Assembly (NCBI RefSeq): GCF_022835695.1
Contig: NZ_BQUV01000004.1
Location: 186,001-250,000, forward strand
Source: Bradyrhizobium sp. Ce-3
Lineage (GTDB): Bacteria > Pseudomonadota > Alphaproteobacteria > Rhizobiales > Xanthobacteraceae
Direction: 5' to 3'
DNA length: 64,000 bases
The notes under the pieces: model-generated
Told to the model about the DNA's origin: nothing
Database searches by the model: none
What the model saw: the letters and a program-made list of their open reading frames with translations, nothing else
Shown: positions 35,423 through 43,418 of the stretch, piece by piece
How the letters are laid out: each line of letters begins with the position of its first letter
Position numbering within the stretch: position 1 is the first letter of the stretch
Translations under genes and position numbers: made by a program

Positions 35423-36303
35423 CGGCGGGTCTCCTTGCCGAACAGCCTGCCGCGCAGCCAGCCGGTCGAGATGTCGATGATGAAAACCGTGATGATGATG
35501 GTGACGAGGATGGCGCTGACGTCGGAATAGTAGAACTTGCGGATCGCGACCACGAGCTCCTGGCCGATGCCGCCGGCGCCGACGAAGCCCATCACCGAGG
35601 CTTCACGGACGTTGATCTCGAAGCGCAGCAGCGCATAGCTGGCATAGCCCGCCGAGACCTGCGGCAGCACGGCAAAGCGCATGCAGGACAGCCAGCTCGC
35701 GCCGGTGGAGCGGATGCCCTCGACCGGCTTCATGTCGGCATTCTCGACGATCTCGGCAAACAGCTTGCCGAGCGCCCCGGTGGTGTGGATCGCGATCGCC
35801 AGCACGCCGGCCATCGGCCCAAGGCCGAACGCGATCACGAAGATCAGCGCGAACACGATGCCGGGGACGGTGCGCGCGAATTCCAGCAGGCGGCGGATCG
35901 TGAAGCGCACCCACGGGCCCGGCGAGGTATTCTGCGCCGCGAAGAAATTGAGCGCGAAGGCGAGCACCGCCCCCGTCAGCGTGCCGACATAGCTGATCAG
36001 GATCGTCTCGCCGAGCATCTTCAGCCATTTGTGCCAGCCCCAGAACCATTCGGCGGGATCGGTCCAGACCCGCGCGCCGGAATCCAGCGTCAGGATGCGA
36101 TCGAAATAGCTGACGAAGTTGCCGAAATAGGTGAACAGCGTGCGCAGGTTCACTTCCGCGCCGAACGCCGCGATCACCAGCACCGCACAGAATGCCGCCG
36201 TTGCCAGCGCGGCCTTCAACCGCTTGCGTGCGACGGACTTGCGGTAGGCGTCCTCCAGCGTCGCCAGTTGCTGCGCTGGAAGAATGGATACGGCGGTCGC
36301 CAT
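35419..36303 (-). CDS. phnE: Phosphonate ABC transporter permease PhnE (first copy)
   Basis: A 294-residue permease with a cytoplasmic N-terminus and about six hydrophobic segments. The EAA-type loop RSTGASWLSCMRFAVLPQVS (about 218-237) is the coupling site for PhnC. It differs from the second phnE in its N-terminal 80 residues, including a long periplasmic loop before LNFFAAQNTSPGPW. It follows phnD after an 83-base gap with a strong hairpin, so it is likely expressed below the binding protein. Confidence 0.93.
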   Translation of the reverse strand: MATAVSILPAQQLATLEDAYRKSVARKRLKAALATAAFCAVLVIAAFGAEVNLRTLFTYFGNFVSYFDRILTLDSGARVWTDPAEWFWGWHKWLKMLGETILISYVGTLTGAVLAFALNFFAAQNTSPGPWVRFTIRRLLEFARTVPGIVFALIFVIAFGLGPMAGVLAIAIHTTGALGKLFAEIVENADMKPVEGIRSTGASWLSCMRFAVLPQVSAGYASYALLRFEINVREASVMGFVGAGGIGQELVVAIRKFYYSDVSAILVTIIITVFIIDISTGWLRGRLFGKETRR

Positions 36304-36333
36304 CGGCGCGTGCCAGTCCGGTTCGGAGTTGAG

Positions 36334-36367
36334 TGGAGAGAAAGGGCCGGGCTATGCGCCCGGCCCT
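36334..36367 (-). terminator. Hairpin after phnD (attenuator/processing site)
   Basis: A perfect 10-bp stem, agggccgggc / gcccggccct, with a 5-base loop (36343-36367). On the minus strand it is followed by TTTCTCTCC. Such hairpins after binding-protein genes reduce read-through into permease genes and stabilise the binding-protein mRNA. Confidence 0.7.
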
Positions 36368-36386
36368 CGTGACGTCGGGCGTGCGA

Positions 36387-37319
36387 TCAGCTCGCCTTCT
36401 TGCGCAAGCCGTCGACGAACTTGATCAGCTCGATGGTGCCGTCCCAATCCTTGGTGGTGGCGGGGTGGAAGCCCTTCTTCTGGCCGTCGGAGAGGCGGTC
36501 GAAGGCGGCCTTGTCCTTGGTCGGGGCGTCGAAGAAGGCCTTGGCGATCGCCGCCTTCAGGTCTTCCGGAAGATCGGCGTTGTACGCATAGGGGCCGTTG
36601 ATGATCAGCGCCGACTTGTGGATGATGCGGAAATCATCCTTCTTCATCGCCGAGCCGTCGGCATTCTTCAGCATGCCCTTGGTCAGCATCTGGGCGAGCG
36701 TGGAATCGTCCTCGTTGGTCCACTGGTTGGCGGCGACATCGACGGTTCCCTGCGACAGCGCCAGGACGGCGTTCTCATGGCTGCCGGTGAACACGACCTT
36801 GCCGAAAAAGCCTTCGGCGTTGCCGATGCCCATCTTGTTGAGTTCGAAGCGCGGCACGTTGTTGCCGGACGTCGAGTTCGGATCGACCAGGCCGAGATTC
36901 TTGCCTTTCAGGTCCTCGACGGTCTTGTACGGGCTCGATGCCTTGACGAAGAACACCGAGTAGTAGCCGGTCGAACCATCGGCGTTCATGTCGTTGGCGA
37001 ACGCGTCGGTCTTGACGCCGGTCAGGCGTGCGCGAGAAAACGAGGCCGAGCCGTAGCTCGCGATCTGGATGTTGCCGGCGCGCTGGCCTTCGATGACGGC
37101 GGCGTAGTCGTTGGCGATGCGCAGCGTGACCTTCACGCCGAGCTCCTTCGACAGATACGCCACGAACGGCGTCCAGCGCTCGGTGACGCCGGAGGCGTTC
37201 TCGGCCGGAACCACCGCGAAGGTGAGCTCCGGATATTTTGCCTTCCAGTCCTGCGCGGAGGCCGAACCGGCAAATGCCAGCGCGGCAGCGCCAGCCAGGA
37301 TGATGCGACGAGTGAACAT
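36387..37319 (-). CDS. phnD: Phosphonate ABC transporter substrate-binding protein PhnD
   Basis: A 310-residue periplasmic binding protein. The signal peptide is residues 1-22 (RRIILAGAAALAFAGSASA). The mature part has the type-2 binding-protein layout, including VVPAENASGVTERWTPF, GSASFSRARLTG and VDPNSTSGNNVPRFELN, the last being the phosphonate-contact loop (S/T-S-G). It delivers phosphonate to the two PhnE permeases. Hairpins lie on both sides of the gene, at 36343-36367 and 37353-37373, which probably isolate a high-copy transcript. Confidence 0.94.
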   Translation of the reverse strand: MFTRRIILAGAAALAFAGSASAQDWKAKYPELTFAVVPAENASGVTERWTPFVAYLSKELGVKVTLRIANDYAAVIEGQRAGNIQIASYGSASFSRARLTGVKTDAFANDMNADGSTGYYSVFFVKASSPYKTVEDLKGKNLGLVDPNSTSGNNVPRFELNKMGIGNAEGFFGKVVFTGSHENAVLALSQGTVDVAANQWTNEDDSTLAQMLTKGMLKNADGSAMKKDDFRIIHKSALIINGPYAYNADLPEDLKAAIAKAFFDAPTKDKAAFDRLSDGQKKGFHPATTKDWDGTIELIKFVDGLRKKAS

Positions 37320-37352
37320 GACTACCCCTCTTTTGTCGTAGTTGCACCTGTT

Positions 37353-37373
37353 GGCCGGGCAAAATGCCCGGCC
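37353..37373 (-). promoter_or_regulatory. Hairpin in the phnC-phnD intergenic region
   Basis: A 9-bp stem, ggccgggca / tgcccggcc, with loop aaa lies 34 bases upstream of phnD. It may act as an RNA processing or attenuation site between phnC and phnD. Confidence 0.6.
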
Positions 37374-37398
37374 TCCCAGATTGAAAAATGCGCGACGC

Positions 37399-38214
37399 TC
37401 AGGCCGCGGCTGCGGTGCCGAGTGCCGGAGCAGTTGCGCCGTCGGGCGCCGGCAGCGGTGCCGCGCCGATCACGTCATTGGCCTCGAGGTCATAGAGCTC
37501 GCGGGCGATATGGTCGGTGAGCGCCGCGGGCGCGCCGTCGAACACCACGCGACCCGCGGCCATGCCGACCAGGCGGTCGCAATAGGTCCGCGCCAGATCG
37601 AGCGAGTGCAGATTGCAGAGCACCGTGATGCCGAAATGCTTGTTGATGCGCAGCAGCGCGTCCATCACGATCTTGGTGTTGCGCGGATCGAGCGAGGCGA
37701 TCGGCTCGTCGGCGAGAATGATGTCGGGCTCCTGCACCAGCGCGCGGGCGATCGCGACACGCTGCTGCTGGCCGCCGGAGAGCTGGTCGGCGCGCTGCGC
37801 CGCGAGCTGGGCGATGTCGAACTGCTCGAGCGCCGACAGCGCGAGCGCCCGGTCCTGCTCCGGCCAGACCTGCGCCAGCGAGCGCCACGAGGGAATCTGG
37901 GCCAGCCGGCCCATCAGCACATTGGTCAGCACGTCGAGGCGGCCGACCAGATTGAATTGCTGGAAGATCATCGCGGAGCGCGCGCGCCACTGCCGCAGTT
38001 CCTTGCCGCGCAAGGCGGTGACGTCGGTGCCTTCGAACAGGATACGGCCGGAGGTCGGATCGGCGAGACGGTTGATCATCCTAAGCAAGGTCGACTTGCC
38101 GGCACCGGAGCGACCGATCACGCCGACAAAGCTGCCCGGTGCGATCGAGAAGGACGCGTTGTCGACTGCGGCTTTCGTGCCGAAACGGCACGTCAAACCT
38201 TCCACCACCAGCAT
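37399..38214 (-). CDS. phnC: Phosphonate ABC transporter ATP-binding protein PhnC
   Basis: A 271-residue ABC ATPase that drives phosphonate import. The Walker A is [11 protein letters not shown], the Q-loop is [14 protein letters not shown], the signature is [17 protein letters not shown] and the Walker B is [12 protein letters not shown]. It is the first gene of the phnCDEE importer. ATG 38214 is chosen over a TTG at 38226 because GGAG lies 6 bases upstream of the ATG. Its promoter region is divergent from the acetyltransferase gene and holds Pho box-like sequences. Confidence 0.95.
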   Translation of the reverse strand: MLVVEGLTCRFGTKAAVDNASFSIAPGSFVGVIGRSGAGKSTLLRMINRLADPTSGRILFEGTDVTALRGKELRQWRARSAMIFQQFNLVGRLDVLTNVLMGRLAQIPSWRSLAQVWPEQDRALALSALEQFDIAQLAAQRADQLSGGQQQRVAIARALVQEPDIILADEPIASLDPRNTKIVMDALLRINKHFGITVLCNLHSLDLARTYCDRLVGMAAGRVVFDGAPAALTDHIARELYDLEANDVIGAAPLPAPDGATAPALGTAAAA

Positions 38215-38260
38215 GTAATGCTCCAACCGCGCCTCGTTGGGCCATCGCTATCCCTGGCGT

Positions 38261-38278
38261 TTTACAGTTATGTGACGG
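38261..38278 (-). promoter_or_regulatory. Pho box-like direct repeat upstream of phnC
   Basis: On the minus strand CCGTCAC is followed 11 bases later by CTGTAAA. It is 47 bases upstream of the phnC ATG. Each heptamer matches 5 of 7 positions of CTGTCAT, so it is weaker than the array at 38329-38357. Confidence 0.5.
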
Positions 38279-38328
38279 CAGCGCTGCGGTGCGGCGATCG
38301 TCCACACCCCTGCCTTGTCGTTCCCTTG

Positions 38329-38357
38329 CCGTCATTGCGACGTCATGATGTTGTCAT
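38329..38357 (+). promoter_or_regulatory. Triple Pho box-like array upstream of the acetyltransferase operon
   Basis: CCGTCAT, ACGTCAT and TTGTCAT start at 38329, 38340 and 38351, exactly 11 bases apart. The five 3' bases GTCAT are identical in all three. PhoB binds such 11-base phased heptamers. The array is 69 bases upstream of the acetyltransferase ATG. Confidence 0.7.
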
Positions 38358-38425
38358 CAAGCGTCCCGATGACGAGCGCGCATTCCCCGGAAGGCCAAGA
38401 TTCTCGAAGATTTGCGGAGGCCCCA

Positions 38426-39091
38426 ATGGCCGGAAAAACACTCTCGGTTGTGCCGACCGTCGATCCGACTGCGTCGGTGCGCGAGAGCAAACTCGGCAAA
38501 TATACCGAGGTCGGCGCGCGCACGATCCTGCTTGAAGTCAGCATGGATGACTATTCCTACGTCGTGAACGACAGCCAGATCACCTACACCTCGATCGGCA
38601 AGTTCTGCTCGATCGCGGCGATGACCCGCATCAATCCCGGCAACCACCCGATGCATCGCGCGACCCAGGCGCATTTCACCTACCGCGCCAGCGCCTATTT
38701 TCCCGGCGAGAGCGACGACACCGACTTCTTCAACTGGCGACGTGCGCATCACGTGCATATCGGCCATGACGTCTGGATCGGTCATGGTGCGATCCTGTTA
38801 CCGGGCCGGAACGTCGGAACCGGCGCGGTCGTCGCCGCCGGCGCGATCGTGACCAAGGATGTGCCGGCCTATACCATCGTCGCCGGCAATCCGGCGCGTC
38901 CAGTCAAGCGGCGCTTCTCCGAGACGACAGCCGATCGCCTCGCCGCGCTCGCGTGGTGGGACTGGGATCACGAAACACTTCGCCGTGTCCTGCCCGACTT
39001 CCGCAAGCTCGCGGTCGAGGAATTCCTCGACAAGTATGAGGCCGAGGCCGTATCCCAATCACAAGACAAACAACGGAGCGCCGCATCGTGA
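38426..39091 (+). CDS. Hexapeptide-repeat acetyltransferase (DapH/chloramphenicol-acetyltransferase-like) of the phn locus
   Basis: A 221-residue left-handed beta-helix acyltransferase. Hexapeptide repeats run from about residue 10 to 165, with the XAT-type catalytic His near [10 protein letters not shown] and the [19 protein letters not shown] coil. The closing motif is [11 protein letters not shown]. It would transfer an acetyl group from acetyl-CoA to a small amine or hydroxyl. In phosphonate loci such enzymes are thought to detoxify or prepare aminophosphonates, as PhnO does with another fold. ATG 38426 has GGAGG 6 bases upstream. Its stop overlaps the phnM2 GTG start by 4 bases. A Pho box array precedes it. 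Confidence 0.88.
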   Translation: MAGKTLSVVPTVDPTASVRESKLGKYTEVGARTILLEVSMDDYSYVVNDSQITYTSIGKFCSIAAMTRINPGNHPMHRATQAHFTYRASAYFPGESDDTDFFNWRRAHHVHIGHDVWIGHGAILLPGRNVGTGAVVAAGAIVTKDVPAYTIVAGNPARPVKRRFSETTADRLAALAWWDWDHETLRRVLPDFRKLAVEEFLDKYEAEAVSQSQDKQRSAAS

Positions 39092-40260
39092 CGGACATTT
39101 TCATCGAAGGCGGACGCACGCTGGTTGACGGCGCACTGGTCGAGACCTCGCTGCGGACCGCAGGCCGCGACATCGCCGCGCTCGACGCCGAGCAGGGTCG
39201 CGCCGCGCTCCACATCGATGCGGCCGGCCTGCTGGTGCTGCCCGGCATCATCGATCTGCATGGCGATGCCTTCGAGCGGCAGATGATGCCGCGCCCGAGC
39301 GTCGACTTCCCGACCGACGTGGCTCTGCTCGACAGCGACCGGCAGGCGATCGCCAACGGCATCACCACCGTATTCCATGGCACCACCTGGTCGTGGGAGC
39401 CGGGCCTGCGCAGTGCCGAGAATGCGTGCAAGCTGCTCGATGCGATCGAGGCGTTGCGGCCGCAGCTCGCCGCCGATACCCGCTTCCATCTCCGCCACGA
39501 GACCCACAATCTCGAGGCCGAGGCCGAGATCATTCAATGGCTCACCGAAGGCCGCATCGACCTGTTCGCCTTCAACGACCACAGCAACGTCAAGCCGAAG
39601 AAGCGCAACCAGCTCGCCGAACGCACCGGGCTCTCGATCGAAGCGGTCAACGACATGCTCGACCGGATCGTCGCGCGCCGTCCCGAGGTGCCGGCCTCGA
39701 TCGCGCGACTGGCCGCCGCCGCGCGCGCGGCTGATATCCGCATGCTCTCGCATGACGACAACAGCCCGGCGATGCGTCAGGAGTTTCGTGCGCTCGGCGC
39801 CACGATCGCCGAATTCCCCGTCAATGAGGAGACCGCGCGCGATGCCGCTGCCGCGGGCGATTTCATCGTGTTCGGCGCGCCCAATGTGGTGCGCGGCGGC
39901 AGCCACACCGGCTGGACCAAGGCATCCGACATGATCGCGCAGGGCCTCTGCTCGGTGCTGGCCTCGGACTATTATTATCCGGCACAGCTGCTTGCGGCGT
40001 TCCGCCTGGCCGGCGACGGCATCCTGCCGCTTGCCAAGGCCTGGGACCTGATCTCGATGGCGCCGGCCCGCGCGGCCGGGCTCGCCGACCGCGGCGTGCT
40101 CGCCGCGGGCCATCGCGCCGATATCATCATCGTCGATGACAATGTGCCGCTGCGGCCGCGCATCGTCGCCGTGATCGCGGCGGGGCGGCTGGTGCATCTG
40201 GCGGATGCGAGCTGCCTCGTTCATTCGCTCGCGCCGCGCAAGACGGTTGCGGCAGCATAG
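39088..40260 (+). CDS. phnM: PhnM paralogue (phosphonate amidohydrolase-fold diphosphatase), second copy
   Basis: A 390-residue PhnM-family protein, distinct from the main copy. The metal motif is [15 protein letters not shown] in place of [21 protein letters not shown] and FPVNEET, and [13 protein letters not shown], align with the other copy. The start is GTG 39088, overlapping the acetyltransferase stop by 4 bases. Its activity is expected to be triphosphate-ribose phosphonate hydrolysis, possibly on acetylated or different alkyl substrates. It shares an operon with the acetyltransferase and probably with the DUF1045 gene 20 bases downstream. Confidence 0.9.
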   Translation: MTDIFIEGGRTLVDGALVETSLRTAGRDIAALDAEQGRAALHIDAAGLLVLPGIIDLHGDAFERQMMPRPSVDFPTDVALLDSDRQAIANGITTVFHGTTWSWEPGLRSAENACKLLDAIEALRPQLAADTRFHLRHETHNLEAEAEIIQWLTEGRIDLFAFNDHSNVKPKKRNQLAERTGLSIEAVNDMLDRIVARRPEVPASIARLAAAARAADIRMLSHDDNSPAMRQEFRALGATIAEFPVNEETARDAAAAGDFIVFGAPNVVRGGSHTGWTKASDMIAQGLCSVLASDYYYPAQLLAAFRLAGDGILPLAKAWDLISMAPARAAGLADRGVLAAGHRADIIIVDDNVPLRPRIVAVIAAGRLVHLADASCLVHSLAPRKTVAAA

Positions 40261-40280
40261 TCAGGCCCTATTCTGCTGCC

Positions 40281-40976
40281 ATGGCCAACACTCCCCGCTA
40301 CGCGATCTACTACGCGCCGTCGCCCGACAGCGCCCTGCACCGCTTCGGCTCGACGCTGCTCGGCTACGATGCGGTGTCGGGCGACGACCTGCCGTTTCCC
40401 GCCGGCGTCACGCCCGACTGGCGCAAGGTGACGGAAGATCCACGCAAATACGGTTTTCACGCCACGCTGAAGGCGCCGACCGCGCTCGCCGAAGGCAAGA
40501 GCGAGTCAGAGCTCCTGGATGCCTGCGCCGCCTTCGCCGGCCGCGCCCGGCGCATTCCCGTGATCGCACCTGTAGTCGATGCGATCAGCGGCTTCATCGC
40601 CGTGATCCCGGCCGGCCGCTCGGATGATCTGCAACAGCTCGCCTCCGACTGCGTCACCGGGTTCGACGCGTTCCGCGCGCCGCTGACGCCGGAAGATCGC
40701 GCACGGCGCAAACCCGATCGGCTCACGGAGCGGCAGCGCGACTATCTCGACCGCTGGGGCTATCCTTACGTCATGGAGGAATTCCGCTTCCACATGACGC
40801 TGACCGGGCGGTTGAGCGACGAGCGGCGCGGTCCGATCGTGGCGCGGCTGCGCGAGCGGTTCGCGGCGATCGAGCTTGCGCGGCTGGCGATCGACCGCAT
40901 CGCGCTGTTCAAGCAGGCCGACGGCGCATCCCGCTTCCGCATCATCGGCAGCTGGCCGTTGCTCGACGACCAATAA
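40281..40976 (+). CDS. DUF1045 phosphonate-operon protein, 2H-phosphoesterase-like
   Basis: A 231-residue protein of the DUF1045/TIGR03223 group that recurs in phosphonate operons. Two H-x-T motifs are visible: YGFHATLKAP (about residue 57) and FRFHMTLTGR (about residue 172). This is the signature of 2H phosphoesterases, which open cyclic phosphates on ribose. In the C-P lyase pathway the product ribosyl 1,2-cyclic phosphate needs such a reaction, and no PhnP is seen in the window. This suggests a PhnP-like role, which is inference. It is 20 bases after phnM2. Confidence 0.85.
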   Translation: MANTPRYAIYYAPSPDSALHRFGSTLLGYDAVSGDDLPFPAGVTPDWRKVTEDPRKYGFHATLKAPTALAEGKSESELLDACAAFAGRARRIPVIAPVVDAISGFIAVIPAGRSDDLQQLASDCVTGFDAFRAPLTPEDRARRKPDRLTERQRDYLDRWGYPYVMEEFRFHMTLTGRLSDERRGPIVARLRERFAAIELARLAIDRIALFKQADGASRFRIIGSWPLLDDQ

Positions 40977-41002
40977 CGACGCCTCCCTCCTCCTGAGAGA
41001 AT

Positions 41003-41106
41003 GTGGCGCTCTGCGCCACCGTCATTGCGAGGAGCGATAGCGACGAAGCAACCCATGGTTCCGCGTGTGCGGTGCGATGGATTGCTTCGCCCCGCTCGCA
41101 ATGACG
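41003..41106. repeat. Hairpin followed by dispersed palindrome, 'gattgcttcg' family, copy 2
   Basis: A 7-bp stem gtggcgc / gcgccac (41003-41019) is followed by outer arms cgtcattgcgag and cgctcgcaatgacg at 41020-41106, with inner gcgatggattgcttcg. It separates the DUF1045 gene from the convergent lysR gene. The first hairpin could help terminate the phn acetyltransferase operon. Confidence 0.75.
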
Positions 41107-41138
41107 GGCACCATGAAGGGCTCGTGACACGAGCACCG

Positions 41139-42083
41139 CTAATCCGAGAGCTCGGCCAGCAGCCACTTCTTGAAGGTCTGCAGCGCGCGATTGCGCTGCG
41201 CGCCGGGCGGATGAACCAGCCAATAGCTGCCGGTCACGTGTCCGACCGGCAGGAGCCTGCGGACCGTGCTGCGCCGTTCGCTTTCGGCGATGAAGGGTTC
41301 GAGCGCGAGCGCGACGCCGGCGCCGCGTTCGGCAGCCTGCAGCGCGGCCACAAAGCTGTCGACCGAGATCGCGCGCGTCGCCGGCGGCACAGGCTCGCCG
41401 GCGTGCTTGAACCAGAGCGGCCAGGCCGCGGGAAATGTCGTCACGTGGATCAGCGCGGCGCGGCCGAGGTCGGCGGCGGTGCGTAGCTTCAACCGCCGGG
41501 CCAGCGCCGGCGCACCGACCGGAACGGTCCTCACCTCCATCAGGCGATGCGCGACGACGCCCTCGGGCTTGTCGGGCCCGAAGCTGATGCCGGCGTCAAA
41601 TGTCTCGGTGTCGAAATCGACATTGCGGTTCGACGTCTCGATCGCAAGATCGAGCTCGGAATGCCGGGTGAGGAACGAGGACAGCCGCGGGATCAGCCAG
41701 GCCGACGCGAACTGCGGCAGCACCTTGAGCCGCAGCCGGCGCTGGCCGGCCGCCTCGACGGCCGACTCCGCCTGTGCCAGCAGCCCGAACGCGCGACCGG
41801 TCGCGGCGGCCAGCTTCTCCCCGGCAGGCGTCGGCCGAACGATGCGATGTGCGCGCTGGAACAGCGCGACGCCGAGATGGACTTCGAGATTGCGGATGCG
41901 ATGGCTGATCGCGGAGGCGCTGACGTTGAGCACGCCCGCGGCCTCCTTGAAGCTGCCGAGCCTGACCGCGACATCGAACGCCTGCAGCGCCAGCAGATGC
42001 GTAGGCCGGAGGCTCGCAGCCGCAAGATCGTCCCTCGTTTGGGGCCGTGACCGACGCGCCGGCCTTGGGTTGTTCCTGCTCAT
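41139..42083 (-). CDS. LysR-family regulator (GcvA-like)
   Basis: A 314-residue LysR regulator. After a basic N-terminal tail (residues 1-24) the HTH is GSFKEAAGVLNVSASAISHR (about 43-62), followed by IRNLEVHLGVALFQR. The C-terminal two-lobed effector domain covers about 110-305. It is divergent from the Rieske oxygenase gene with a 27-base palindrome between the two starts, so it probably controls that pair of genes in response to an aromatic or related acid. The effector is unknown. Confidence 0.9.
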   Translation of the reverse strand: MSRNNPRPARRSRPQTRDDLAAASLRPTHLLALQAFDVAVRLGSFKEAAGVLNVSASAISHRIRNLEVHLGVALFQRAHRIVRPTPAGEKLAAATGRAFGLLAQAESAVEAAGQRRLRLKVLPQFASAWLIPRLSSFLTRHSELDLAIETSNRNVDFDTETFDAGISFGPDKPEGVVAHRLMEVRTVPVGAPALARRLKLRTAADLGRAALIHVTTFPAAWPLWFKHAGEPVPPATRAISVDSFVAALQAAERGAGVALALEPFIAESERRSTVRRLLPVGHVTGSYWLVHPPGAQRNRALQTFKKWLLAELSD

Positions 42084-42131
42084 CGGCTGATCCTAGCGGC
42101 CGGCCGCCGTCGATGTCGCGCGAAAAAATAG

Positions 42132-42158
42132 GTTCGGATGAATGTCATTCATCCGAAC
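42132..42158. promoter_or_regulatory. LysR operator (27-base near-perfect palindrome)
   Basis: Arms gttcggatgaatg and cattcatccgaac are perfect 13-base reverse complements with a single central t. It contains the T-N11-A pattern of LysR sites. It lies 48 bases upstream of the lysR ATG and 97 bases before the Rieske ATG. Confidence 0.75.
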
Positions 42159-42255
42159 TCGGCTAGTTTCACTTGTCGCGCGAGGCGCAATGCGAAATCC
42201 TGCCGCTCGAACCGGACCGGCGGCAAGCCCGGCCGACAGAGCGGGAGGACGGCGA

Positions 42256-43386
42256 ATGACGGCACGGCTCGCGGACGAAGCATCCATCGTCGATCGTATC
42301 CTCAGGCATATCGACGCCAAATCGACCGATCTCAGCGACGGCATCTGGCACGAGCCGGTCGCGCATTATCTGTCGCAGGATCGCTTCGCGGCCGAGATCG
42401 ACCGCGTGTTCCGCCGGACGCTGACGCCGTTCTGCCCGTCGGCCGCGCTCGCCGAGATCGGCGCCTATGTCGCGCGCGACGCGGCGCTGACGCCTGTGGT
42501 CGCGATCCGCGGCGCGGACGGCGTCGTCCGCGCCTTCCGCAACGCCTGCCGGCACCGCGGCGTGCAGTTGGTCGACGGCGCCGGCTGCAAGAAGGCGTTG
42601 ACCTGCCGCTATCACGGCTGGACCTACGGCCTCGACGGCCGGCTCCGCGGCATCCCGGACGACTATGGTTTTCCCGGCCTCGACAAGGGCACGCACGGCC
42701 TCGTGCCGGTCACCTGCATCGAGCGCGACGGCCTGGTGTTCGTCTCCCAGGACAACGCCGCCGCGGCGTCGGATGCCGGCGACATGCCGACATTGTTCGG
42801 TGACGGCTGGACGCTCTACGCGACCGTCTCGCAGGAAGTCGAGGCCAACTGGAAGATCGTCGCCGAAGGCTTCCTCGAAGGCTACCACATCCGGTCGACG
42901 CATCAGGATACGTTCTATCCGCTGCAGTACGACAATCTCAACGTGATCGAATCGTTCGGCCGCAACAGCCGGATCAGCTTCCCCTTTCGGCGGATCGAGA
43001 AGCTGCGCAACATGCCGCCGGGCGAGCGCGGGACGGCCGGCATGCTGACGCATGTCTATCACTTGTTTCCGAACGTGATGCTCTCGACCTTCCCGACCAA
43101 CCGGCTGATGACCGTGCTCGAGCCGCTGGCGGTGGACCGCACCCGGCTCGTCACCTACACGCTGTCGAACCAGATCGCAGCGGAAGACGGCCGCGCCGCG
43201 GTCGCCCAGGGACGCGACTTCGTCACTGCAGGCGCGGCCGAGGATCGCGAGATGGCCTGCGCCGCGCAGCGCGGGCTCGCAACCCGGGCGAACGATCACT
43301 TCACCTTCGGCCTGTTCGAAGGCGCGATCAGGCATTTTCACCAGAACCTGGCTGCGATCATCGAGAGCCGCACAAGCGCACGCTGA
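42256..43386 (+). CDS. Rieske non-heme iron oxygenase alpha subunit
   Basis: A 376-residue ring-hydroxylating or demethylating oxygenase. Rieske ligands are C98-x-H100 and C117-xx-H120 (CRHRGVQ and CRYHGWTYG). The mononuclear iron histidines are H211 and H216 in GYHIRSTHQDTFYP, and the carboxylate ligand is expected near the C-terminus. Electrons would come from a reductase not encoded nearby. ATG 42256 has GGGAGG about 9 bases upstream; the in-frame start at 42142 lies inside the LysR palindrome and is rejected. It is followed by a crotonase 32 bases downstream. Substrate is not predictable. Confidence 0.9.
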   Translation: MTARLADEASIVDRILRHIDAKSTDLSDGIWHEPVAHYLSQDRFAAEIDRVFRRTLTPFCPSAALAEIGAYVARDAALTPVVAIRGADGVVRAFRNACRHRGVQLVDGAGCKKALTCRYHGWTYGLDGRLRGIPDDYGFPGLDKGTHGLVPVTCIERDGLVFVSQDNAAAASDAGDMPTLFGDGWTLYATVSQEVEANWKIVAEGFLEGYHIRSTHQDTFYPLQYDNLNVIESFGRNSRISFPFRRIEKLRNMPPGERGTAGMLTHVYHLFPNVMLSTFPTNRLMTVLEPLAVDRTRLVTYTLSNQIAAEDGRAAVAQGRDFVTAGAAEDREMACAAQRGLATRANDHFTFGLFEGAIRHFHQNLAAIIESRTSAR

Positions 43387-43418
43387 TCCATTCCAACATG
43401 GGATATCGAGGAGCGAGC

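Noticed and set aside
42142-42255. Upstream extension of the Rieske oxygenase to 42142
   Set aside because: That start is inside the LysR palindrome. The ATG at 42256 has a good Shine-Dalgarno sequence.
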